Source: Colletotrichum lupini (taxonomy: Eukaryota; Ascomycota; Sordariomycetes; Glomerellales; Glomerellaceae). Taken from it: a stretch of DNA of 64,000 nt. Both the position numbers and the translations under genes were made by a program. The notes under the pieces were generated by a model, which was not told where the DNA came from, made no database searches, and saw only the letters and a program-made list of their open reading frames with translations. Shown here piece by piece: positions 1 to 9,893 of the stretch; position 1 is the stretch's first letter; each line of letters opens with the position of its first letter. The stretch covers positions 1,860,001-1,924,000 of the forward strand of contig NC_064676.1 of the NCBI RefSeq assembly GCF_023278565.1, given 5' to 3'.

Positions 1-588
1 CACTGCCACCTAGAGGACGGACCAGCAACCACGATGCGGGCAGCAGGTGTGCGGCGTGCGGCGTGCCACAGATGGACCAGGCGTGTCACGTAAGCACAGC
101 AGACAACAGGAGCTAGAACCATCCGCGCCTACCAAAATCCTGGTCTGCCTCCAAGGTTCCCACAACAAGCGCCGACACTTATCTCTCCATTACCTGATTG
201 GCTACGTACCGATCTCGTCGCTTTACCATGACCTCTTACACCTGTAGTCTTCGTGTCTCATGCCATATGCCGTTCTTCTGATATAAATGAGCTGGATGGT
301 TGGTTTCAAAAGGATACCAGTTTCATCATCATCATTCAAATCAATAGTCAATTGCTTTTCCCCAGTATTCTGACGTAAATATGAACAGAAGAGTGTGGGG
401 ATCAAAGAGCAACAAAGAAGATAGGGGATACGACGGAGGCGGCGAGCATGTTGGGGGCGATGGAGACGACAACAGAAACAACGACAAAGTCGACTGTTCA
501 TTACTCGGAGCTTTTGAGTAAAACATACAATATCGCTAACTTGATTTACCTACGCCGTTGCTATGCAGATATGTTCGGTAATGGGGGC
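1..588. other. non-coding flank downstream of ATG22
   Basis: No reading frame here resembles a known protein and none carries the C/G-ending codon preference of the real genes in the window. It probably holds the 3' UTR of ATG22, which is transcribed leftward and stops at 589-591. Nothing else is seen. Confidence 0.5.
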
Positions 589-2865
589 TCAGTTCCCCCT
601 GGTCCGGTTATGCTCGTGTTCGACTTCTTCCTCCTCATCGTCATAGGCACTGAGAATCGGACGATCGTCGCTGTCCTCTGTCTCGCTGCCGGTTTCAGCC
701 TGTAGACTCTTGAATCCCTCAATAGTCTCTGCGAGTTTCTGGCCCTCCCGCTTGCCGCGCTCCACGTTCACGCTCCAGATGAGAGGCGCCGGAAGCCCAA
801 CCAATGCCGCCAAGAACCAAAACGCCGGCCGGATATCACCAGATTGATCAATGATGGCTCCGACAATCGCAGGTCCAAAAACACTCGAACCTTTGTCGGA
901 TGCAGCGTATAGAGCGTAAAAGGCAGCTTCGCTTCCCTCGGGGATCAACTCGCCGTACAGCGATCTGCAATATGAACTCAAGCCTCCCAACACCAGTCCG
1001 TACACGGCAGCTAGGGGATACATTTCCCACGGTTGCTGCAGTCCGATCACGCCCCATCTCTGCACAATCGGCAAATATCCGAGAAGTCCGTAGATCGGAA
1101 TGAGCTCGAAGAGACCGATACAGACAAGGATTGTCTGATGTGGCTTCAAGTGGAACTTGCGTGAGATGAAAGCCCAGCTGAAGGCACCGATAACGCCAGC
1201 TATAGTGGAGATCACATTGATCATACCCAAAGCCCAAGGCTTCATGTGGAGTTGCGTTTTGGCGAACAATATGGCCGTGGAAGATGTAGTTGCAATCGCA
1301 TCACTGACCAAAAACCAGGCGCATAGAAACAGAACGATGTCTCGTAGGCGACGAGCAAGCCGGACAGTGTTGAATAACGATTTCCAGGCCATAGCCACAT
1401 AAGTTGGCCAAGCTCGAATTCCTTTGCCCGACGTGACGGGCATTGGTGGACCTGGCCGAGGGCGGAGCCACATGGCAGCAGGGATCGTGAAGACTGCCTG
1501 TAAGATGGTCAGTGACGGTGGATAATGCGCCCAGGCGACGGGGATGAGATGGAGAGAGAGAGCCCGTCACATACCCACCAAAGACCGCAAAAAGACAATG
1601 CAACCCTTTGCGACCAGGTAGTGTTTTTCAGTGCAATCACTATGGCAATGGCGACACACTGTACGAATAGGCCGGCAATGTAGCCAATGCCAATGCCCTT
1701 GGCGGAAATCTGAGTGGACAGCTGGAGCTCGACGGAGGTGAGCTCCTCATGAGTAGCTTTCCGAACCAACGGGTAGCCTCCGTTTCCGTTTCCATGCCCA
1801 CCGAGTAAGGGCGAATGTTGGTCCTCAACCTCGGCACTGGCGGGATCTTGGTCAACGTGGGAACCATCGAGCGGTCGCGATTCCAGGTCCGAATGTCCCA
1901 AGTCGGGAGTGTGAACAGTCTCGGAAGCAATCACTTCCGGATGATGCCGGACCAATAGCGGCAGGAATGAGTTGAGGAGCACGAATGAGGCGCCAAAACA
2001 TGTGTTCGAAACGATAGCCAGCAGAGCACCCAAGAGATAGGTGGTTTTGTTGACAAAGATATAGGCCATGACGGAGAAACTTCCAACCCAGGCGAAGGTG
2101 AGCAAAAGCTTCTTTCTCGAGTTGCCGTGATCTGCGGCACTGCTGACGCTCACGACAAGGAGAACCTGCAGCAGGACGCTTATGGAGAAGGTGTACATGG
2201 CGAAACTCGCCGTGTTGATCTCGATACCCAAAGGATACACGACGCATTGTCCATCAGTTTTGTTTTTCGAGTCGCTCGTACCACACGGGGTCGTTCGATC
2301 AGACAATAGGACGCCATTTTCGCGGGCGAGGGTCTCGAGGAGGATCGGGATGAAGGAACCTAGGCATCGTGTGGTGTCAGCGCAACGAGTTCGGGGCGGG
2401 GTGCACGGCAATGCTGTGGCTCCAGCATCTCGAGCTGTCCAGGCTCCACAGCTTGATCACTGTCTCGCGACGAATGTCACTGCTCGAAGACGGAGTGGCA
2501 GACTGCGATAACTCACCGATAGCTATTCTCAGTCAGCGCATGCACACACATCCAGATCCATGGGCTGGAAACTTACCACATATGACATAGGTTTCGGCAG
2601 CAAAGGCGTATGCATACCAACCAGACAGCTCCTTTTGGCTCGTGGGCCGAGTGTCTTCGCCTTTGTAGCGGCCTAGGCCGTGAAGGAAACCATCACTACT
2701 GCTGCCGCTCATTCTGTCAAAGTCGGAATCTGTATCGGAACGCTCGTCATCGGCCTCGAAGTCGGAGGTGAAGGAGCGAAAAGAGCGTTTTGACAAAGTT
2801 GAAAGACGCGACCATAAGCGTGGTGCAGGTGGTGGTCGAGCGTGTTGCTCTTGTCTTGGAACCAT
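589..2865 (-). CDS. ATG22: Autophagy-related protein 22 (vacuolar amino-acid effluxer)
   Basis: Atg22-family, MFS-like vacuolar membrane permease that exports amino acids released by autophagic degradation. Exons on the minus strand: 2865-2577, 2522-2517, 2359-1575 and 1497-589, giving 662 residues. The ATG at 2865 lies in a near-perfect Kozak context (GCCGCCATGG); the frame stays open upstream only through a GTG. The acidic, Ser-rich cytosolic N-terminus is followed by the family signature [10 protein letters not shown], then about 12 hydrophobic segments. A long hydrophilic loop (around residues 215-270) lies between the two halves, and the C-terminus is acidic. Introns have GTAAGT, GTGAGT and GTATGT donors and CTGAC-like branch sites. 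The second exon is only 6 nt (CTATCG); it supplies the A-I-G of VICAIGSFIP and restores the length seen in yeast Atg22. Family assignment is firm; transport direction is known from the family. Confidence 0.93.
2517..2522 (-). other. ATG22: 6-nt microexon of ATG22
   Basis: Read on the minus strand, this is ...GAGAATAG|CTATCG|GTGAGT.... It has an AG acceptor, a consensus GTGAGT donor, and CTGAC just upstream as branch site (intron 2576-2523, 54 nt). The downstream intron (2516-2360) again has a CTGAC element and ends in TAG. Phase is kept: G|CT ATC G|GT reads Ala-Ile-Gly. Skipping it stays in frame but deletes two residues from a conserved membrane segment. Confidence 0.8.
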
Positions 2866-5775
2866 GGCGGCTGACACGGGTAGGCCGCAGGTGTGGGCGC
2901 AGCTTTACTGGACGGCCAAGGTCGGACAGCTGACTTCTGTGCCTGTGCGGGCCTGTCACCTTGTCTCACCGGACGGATGCACTCCGGGCACAGCACGCAA
3001 CCAGAACAAGGTCCAGATGGCCCAGAACTGGTCAGAGCTGGAGAAATGTCTCTTTCTCGTCTCTTCCGTAACTTGTAACTTGCAGCTGCCTTGAGTTTAG
3101 GCTGCACTGCTGCAGAACGACCCGCGGGAACCTGCCAACCTCTGTTGAGCACTTCACTTTGCACGGGACAAAGCACCTTCACCAAGGAAGTTGACTTACC
3201 AACCGGGCAGGTAGGTAATGCAGTCAGATAATGCGACGACGGAATTCCAGCGCCAATGCGGATTGCGGGTGCAGATGCGGGTGCGGTTCGGGCAAGGCAC
3301 CTAGCACTGAAGCGTCGTACTCGTCGCAAGTGCTAGGCACCTCGCCAAAGTGAGAGCCGAGTTGATGACGGGCTTGTATTCGGACCCCGCTGATGCTGCA
3401 GCTCAGTCGAACCACTCGGTGATATTCCACTTTCCTGTTACTGTCGGGCTGTGGTAGCAGCCTACCCAATCTGTTTTCCGAGGGCTCGTCAATGGAGTAT
3501 TCGCTTGTGAGGGTCTACCGATTCCGAATAAAGGATGCCGGCTGTAATGGACCCGAGAAAAAGAGGCGACTTGTGAGAGGCGGCTATGCGCGCTGTTCAA
3601 TAGTGACCGCTATGCGTCAGTCCGAATACGCCGTGTTTGCGAATTGCGAGGTCGGTCTTTGGTCCGCGGGGACAGCAACATGGGGCCACAGCGGATTCTA
3701 TCAGTCAATACCAGGACAGATCATGGAAAGACGAGATAGAACTGGAAAAGAAAGTAGAACAAAAACCGGACGGGGAAAATGAGGCGAGGCAGGTTGATGT
3801 GTCGTCAGGTTTGCGAGATCCGGCTGCGGGCCGGCGTGGTTGGTTATATGGCGCCGCAAGAGTCGTCGAAAGCAGGCAGGGCCAGAGCAGAGAGGCAAGG
3901 ACATGGACATCCAGGGTGACAGTGTCAATCCATGGTCTCTCCCGGCCTCTAGCTCCATGTCTATGGAGTACTTGGTCGCTCTCTGCCCTTTTGCCTGTCT
4001 TCTGCGCCGCGGCTCCTTTGCCGGAGCCGTTCTAAGCTGAGCCAAGGCCACCAAAGGCCCGCCGTCCGCCGTTCACCACATCGCATCTCCCCTCTCAACC
4101 CTCCTCCGCCCAACCGCTCTCCTCCCTGTACCTCTGTAATGTGTGTAAGGGAGTGACAAAAATCTTCTCCAAATACCCCAGTCGCGACGAAAACCGTTGC
4201 CCAATCTCGCAAGCGCTGCGACGACAAACATGGATGCATCCAACTAGATCATCGCCGATGGGACGGTGTTCCTTCCTAGCGCCGCTGCCACGCTTGAAGC
4301 ATATCGCGCTATGAGGCAATGGACTCCATTTATCGTGAGAGGATGCGCGTTGAACGACATGCGTTGTGAGACGAACCAGGTTATTCATTCGTCCGATATT
4401 CCATGGCCGGCATGCGTCGATGGATATGCGCTGCATCCGCCTTTGGGATTGGGCATTGATCGTACACCACAAATTCCCCATCTCCAACCACCATGGCCAT
4501 TGGCACTTTGCGTTGCCTACACCGCAAGAGGCTGAATCCCACTGCATTGGTGAATTCTTCAACGGCCTCCCCGGCTCCCTTGTAGTTTCTCTTGTTCGGC
4601 CTCATAGGGATACAAGACCTCCCTGGTCGACACGAATCAGCGTCTCAACCCCACCGGGTTCTTTGAAAACTCCGAGTATCATAGACTTAATAAAGTCGAG
4701 ACCTTGGAAAGCCGAAATATCAGCACAGATCTGTCAACTGTACCTCACCGGGTTGGGTTCACCAAGTCTCCAGGGGTTTGCGTTTCCTTGGCTAGAGCCG
4801 TGCCGTCTTGGGGGTGGTTGGTTTTTCAGTTGGGTGAAAACGATCCCAGGTCAATTGTAGCTCGCATGCGGCGTTCCTTGGATGTCGATACTGCACAAAC
4901 TACAAGGCTCCGTTCAATGAACTTTCGCACTCGACCACGCTCCTCTAACACTCGTTTATCTCATGATAAAATGCAGCTACTCTGTGTGTTGCAACCCAAT
5001 TCTCGTCGCAGCACTGCGGCGAGGCTTTACGGCGATCCAAGCCGGACTGGGGCTTGCGGGGGCGGGCATTCTGCAAGTGCCCGAGCGATCTGCGGTTCCT
5101 CTTCGCGCCAGTGAGCATGTCTGCCCACCACATTTCAAGACCCGTTGGACCCTGAGCGACGATCACCGGCACGTAAATCAAGTCGGCGCAGACGAAAATT
5201 GCAAAGCGCGGACATGATGCGCTTGCATCGCCATGGTCGATGGTGTTAGTCGACGGTATTTGGCAACCAGAATCCGTGTAGTAGCTGAGTAGTATCAACG
5301 GCAGTGCCAAATTGTGCGTACTGGGAATTCTTGTCATATCTCGAAAACGCAGGCGGATGGCTGTCTGGACGCTGCATTCCGCCAAAGTTCACCGCTTCAG
5401 TTTAAGGTTCCGCGGCGATGGGCCCCGACGCGGAGGACCCATGGAATCCACTGTCTGCAGCAGACATCTGTCCTGTGACTGGGTGAAACATGGACCTGGA
5501 GCTCCGGTTGCGACACTCGATACTTTGATGAGGCGAAGCTCCAACGGAGATGTGAAGTTGAAGGTTGATGTATGGCTTGGAAAGGTGTTTGGAAAGACGA
5601 CTTGATTCTGACTACCTTACTCCGTAGCTTCCATACCTACATGTTGAAGCGGTTGAGTGATTGGGCACAGACCCGGCATACCCTGCCGGATTTCTGCCGA
5701 TGTAGACTGCACCGCCCCCCAGTCGGGTGATGTCGTTTATATGTCATATAAATACCAGCGCTCATCACTCCAGGT
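2866..5775. other. non-coding region between ATG22 and tRNA-Ser
   Basis: It includes the ATG22 promoter at its left end. Several overlapping frames of 100-165 codons occur on both strands, for example 4095-4562 minus, 4366-4860 plus and 4945-5385 minus. None has a recognisable domain, a consistent intron structure or the codon bias of neighbouring genes. One exact TACTCCGTA word lies at 5618-5626. No gene is called. Confidence 0.5.
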
Positions 5776-5856
5776 GGCACGGTGGCGGAGTGGTTAACGC
5801 GGTAGACTCGAAATCTACTTCCTTCGGGAGCGTCTGTTCGAATCAGGCCCGTGTCG
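5776..5856 (+). tRNA. tRNA-Ser (anticodon CGA)
   Basis: An 81-nt cloverleaf with no intron. The acceptor stem is GGCACGG/CCGTGTC (one G-U pair) with G as discriminator. The D stem is GCG/CGC with loop GAGTGGTTAA, and the anticodon stem GTAGA/TCTAC encloses loop CTCGAAA, so the anticodon is CGA (reads UCG). A long type II variable arm (TCC-TTCG-GGA) identifies serine. The T arm is GTCTG-TTCGAAT-CAGGC. The internal A and B boxes are intact and the 3' CCA is not encoded, as expected in eukaryotes. Confidence 0.95.
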
Positions 5857-5864
5857 CATTGTTA

Positions 5865-5870
5865 TTTTTT
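5865..5870 (+). terminator. RNA polymerase III T-run terminator
   Basis: Six consecutive T residues beginning 9 nt after the tRNA-Ser discriminator base, the usual Pol III termination signal. Confidence 0.8.
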
Positions 5871-7122
5871 CTCTCGTTCAGAGACCCGAATTGCCCTTAC
5901 CTCTCTTCTTCTATGTCGTTTGTTTTCCCCACACGATCATCGATTGATTTCCATGTTGTCTCCGGTAATGCTCATGCTGGAAGCAAGGTGGCAATGTGCA
6001 TGTAACTTCTTAGGCTCAAGCTTGTCCATCCGGACGTGCGTCCTATCAATGAGAGAGAAAGCTATGGAATTATTAAAACTCAACAATATTGGAAACTTTT
6101 AGGACTCCTGTTGCACTCGGTCTGTTGCTGTTGTCTGTATAAATAGACCTCAAAAAGCCTTGTCTCGGCCATCAACCTGGTGTCGTCTTCGGGAATCAGT
6201 TGGAGCTAACATGCTTTCTAACTAGATAGAGCCTATGGACTTGCAATATAGCTGCAGTTTCATGGTCTTCTGCTATGTCTGCGTGGGATGCCACTGCCCA
6301 GGGAGAAGACGTTGATCTGAGTAGAATCGCTGTATGACTAACAGGTAAATATGGCAATTCGAGTGTGCAGCGCAGGGCAGACGGAGAAGCAGAAGTACGG
6401 CAGCGCTGCCATATAGGAGGCCCACTATAAATAAAAGAAGACGCATCGTTATAAGACCCGAGGCTAAGCAGTTAGAAGCAACACTCGCGCGACTGGAGTG
6501 GCATGTCGTCTACAATGAACGCAGTCTCTGAAGAGAATTGAGAGATATACTGCTTGTCTATCGCAGCTGAGGATAGATCCTCGCGGTAGATCAGCCTCTT
6601 CCAATACACTGAGTTAGTTCTTCGCCGGTTTCGGCCCACGATTCTAGTCGTGAGTACAGTGGAGGCTCAAAAGTATCTATACAGTACACAGTGCATGGCG
6701 ATACCTACTTCCGACTTCAACGAACGCGTCGTCGACCTTCATCGAAGGCTCATATTTCGCCACGAGCATCACCGCTGTGGTTTGCGAAACAAAAGTGTTG
6801 GTTGCGCCAGCGCTTTGCATCCGCGCGGAACCCGCGCCCGCCAAAAATTTGATCGATGCATTGAGATGCATGAGATAGAACAACGCGATGGGAGCAATTA
6901 CAGTACGCTTTTGCCAAGGGAAATAATAATGCCAGTGGCAGGATATCATTTAAAAAGTCGAGACAAAGTCTCGACACGAAATAAATCTTACGAAAAGGGG
7001 GATATCGTGAAGGGTATGCCAAAAACAAACTTCCAGCCCAGGTCCAACCAGCATCCATCGCAACACATCAACACCCATGATTACCATCCTTCTCCTTTTC
7101 CAACAGACAAGTCTTTTCCTTT
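5871..7122. other. non-coding region right of tRNA-Ser
   Basis: No convincing gene. The 192-codon plus frame at 6650-7228 runs antisense into the 3' end of the DUF3602 gene and has no domain. The 90-codon minus frame at 6677-6949 is unrecognised. The right end probably contains the 3' UTR of the leftward DUF3602 gene. Confidence 0.45.
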
Positions 7123-7745
7123 TTATTTCTTATGGAAGGGGGCGAGGATCTTGGCCTTGAGCTTGTCGGCGACGCTGACGCTCGAGTGGCCGTCGGCACG
7201 AGCCTGCGCAGCGGCCTTCTTCTCATGATCAATGTCCTTGTGGGCGGCCGACTTCTCCGTCTCGACGGCGTTGCCCGCGCCGCCCCGGCCGACGTGGTAG
7301 TCCTGGCCCTCCATGGAGGGACGGTAGGCCTCCTCGGGGACGAGGTCCTTGTCGGAGCGCAGAGCGGGCTCCTTCTTGGCGTCGCCAATGTTACCGGCAC
7401 CTGGATGGCAGGGCGCAAACAGTCAGCCTACAAAGCATGGTGCGTTTGACTATGATGTGATTGCAACAGCTGAAGACATCGTGGGGTGGAGAGTGAGCAT
7501 GGTTAGGGGCGGGGCATCGGCCAAGTGGGCGATTGCGCCGATGCCGCTTGGCGGGCTGGGTGATAAGGCGATGCGCTGGGCGCACTCGTCCCGCGTCAAG
7601 ACTCACCTCCACGACCTGCGCTGAATGCGCCAGTTCCCTGAGACCCCTCGGGGCCTGTTCTCACGACCTCGCCGTCGACGTACTGGGTGTCGTCAACGGC
7701 CATGTTTCCGGCGCCACCTCTTCCGTGAGATACTTCGGCAGTCAT
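7123..7745 (-). CDS. DUF3602 family small protein with three GRGGAGN motifs
   Basis: Two exons on the minus strand, 7745-7607 and 7400-7123, separated by a 206-nt intron (GTGAGT...CAG), give 138 residues. The hallmark GRGGAGN occurs three times, at about residues 8-14, 44-50 and 84-90. The middle copy is split by the intron, which is strong evidence for the splice. The rest is hydrophilic: an acidic linker, an Ala/Lys-rich stretch and a basic C-terminus ending HKK. There is no signal peptide or membrane segment. The motif repetition matches Pfam DUF3602, a fungal family of small disordered proteins with no established biochemical role; I do not assign a function. The start is the first ATG of the exon that carries motif one. 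Confidence 0.88.
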
Positions 7746-9893
7746 CGTGTTCGAGTGCAAGGTATGGATGTAGGGGGTTTGGTTCGTGAGCTATGGTGAG
7801 TGAGTTCGTTGTTGGATGAGTTCAGTGAGAATGTCTTTCGGGGGGAAACAACGTGGGTGCGCAACTTTATTTGAGTAACTTTGCAAGATGGGACGAGAGA
7901 ATAACAAATCGAGACCAGGTACGTCAGCGATATTATATATAGATAAGGCACCTGTTCCTGGCAGCTCTCTACCGTACATCACATCATATGGTAGGTAAGG
8001 TGAGATAAGTGAAGTACTCCGTACTTATCAGTGAGTGTGAGTGAGCTCCTAGTAGGGATACCTCCCCGCCCCCCAAAGCTAAGGTTATCTCTCTGACAGA
8101 AGACAACCCATCCACGAACCTGGGAAGCAGCTCATCAAGCCTGCAACTGAATGCGGGATGTCTAGTGTCTTGGGGGCTACTGGGCGTGGGGATTCCAGGT
8201 AGGCGATACACCTGGTGAGACAAGGTTTCCTCCATCTCTCTTCGAGAAGCACTTGCACATGCTTGAGAACTGGGAAACCCCCCCCCTGCCTCCACGGCAC
8301 GACGGTACTTCTACACACATGGCATACTGGGACAAGCCAACCAACGGCTCGATGAGACGATCGGCGAATGACAGCAGCCTCTGCTCTGATAAAAACTTTT
8401 GGTTTACGTACCTGGATTTCGTGAGAGCTCTGGGAACATTACGCATCGGCATCAGCCCAGCGCTAGCCCCCAGTGGGCGCCGCCATCGGCACCCATTCCT
8501 GTTTCTTTGGGCCCATTTTGCGCGACCAGCTCAGAAATTGGATTTGGCATGCGTCGTTGTCACTCATGGACTTCACGTTGTGCTGGTATTGCGCTCATCG
8601 TCGGCGCTATCTAATCATCAGTCACCTCATTTTCTCGGAAGAGCAGTCTGCAGGCTTGAGCGGTTTGTTATTGAGAGCTAAACCTTCTCATCATATCCCC
8701 GGTCCTTGTCTAGACAATTGATGTTCGGTGGATGTCGTCATCGCCCCTCACCTGGTTATTTGCAGTGTTGCCGGTACAGCTAGTCGCGCAAGTTAACCAG
8801 CACGAAGGTAATGGAATTGTTGATGAAACGCTTCTACTCACCATTTAGTCCATTCGCATTCAGACACCAACTCGGATGAGTGGCATACAAGGCTTGATAG
8901 TTCATTAAGGCGACATATTCGCATGAGTGGCACTGGGCCCGGATCAAATTGCTCCTTGCGTGCTCAGGATATCTGTGAGCTAGAGTCAAGTCGACTTGAC
9001 CCTGCGGTTCCCTCAAGCCATTCGTTCAACTGCCTGCTGAGGCGCTAGAAGGAACTAGATGCGACTTTACCAGGATAAGCAGAAAATTTAAACTCAAGGA
9101 AGTGATTGTCTTCGAAATGAGTTCTAAAAAGTCGAGTTTCCAGTACTGGCATCTTCACTACAACTATCCTCACTGCCCCCCTTGCTGATTTAGCTGTCAC
9201 TGTAATTGTCTTCTCTGACTCGCTCTCTCCGTATATTGTCCATCGAATATGTTTCTAGAGACCCCGGAAAGTGGTAATAACGAAGCTGTCAGCAATGAGA
9301 AAGAGGATCTGTTGCGCCATGCCCGGTGCCAGCGTCGCTGGAAGAGGCGGCGGCATCATAGCCGACACATCGCAGAGTTGGTAAAGTTCAAGATCTCCAC
9401 TCAAGGCTCGCTGGTAATGGCCCTCGATCATGTTCATTTGGTTATATTGGGGCAAAGAATGAATCGAAAGGTGACATGGTCTCTAAATGCTTCGAGGTAG
9501 GAGAACGGCGGTCCAAAGCCAGCTTTCTAGAAACTCGAGCAATCAAAAGCGCCTATGTTCTGGCTACCATGATTCAATCACTGAGCTTATGAAACGTATT
9601 TTCATCTTACTTCAAATCTATGCCACAGCTTACCCGCCCCCTCTTCTCGGAGAAAGACACTACAGCAGTGACACCAAAATGAGAGGCAGCCTTGTGAATT
9701 ATCAGCCGGTGGGTAGCATCCATGCATGTCAGCCCTAGCTACAGTTACGATTGGCCGCAGACAGGATGGCTGGCTGAGGCGATGCACCACGATACCATTT
9801 CTCCGCTGTTATATGAAGCTTACCTTCGCCCATGCTTGCGCTTGAGAGAGGGGTATCTTCAACCTTGCTTCAAAGACCTACATTTCGTGCGAG
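7746..9893. other. non-coding region between DUF3602 gene and ankyrin gene
   Basis: The left part is the presumed DUF3602 promoter and leader. It contains GGTAGGTAAGG near 7990 and an exact TACTCCGTA at 8015-8023. Frames of up to 142 codons (8253-8681 plus, 8177-8452 minus) overlap each other and show no domain. The last few hundred bases are presumably the promoter of the ankyrin gene. Confidence 0.45.

Noticed and set aside
4095..4860. overlapping 155-codon minus and 164-codon plus frames
   Set aside because: Mutual antisense shadows with no domain on either strand.
4945..5385. 146-codon minus frame with one hydrophobic patch
   Set aside because: Overlaps the frame above in another phase; no family and no intron structure.
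5246..5491. 82-codon minus frame broken by a single TAA, possibly a gene relic
   Set aside because: The residues look protein-like, but one in-frame stop in 82 codons is unremarkable, no homologous family is recognised, and no upstream exon could be found.
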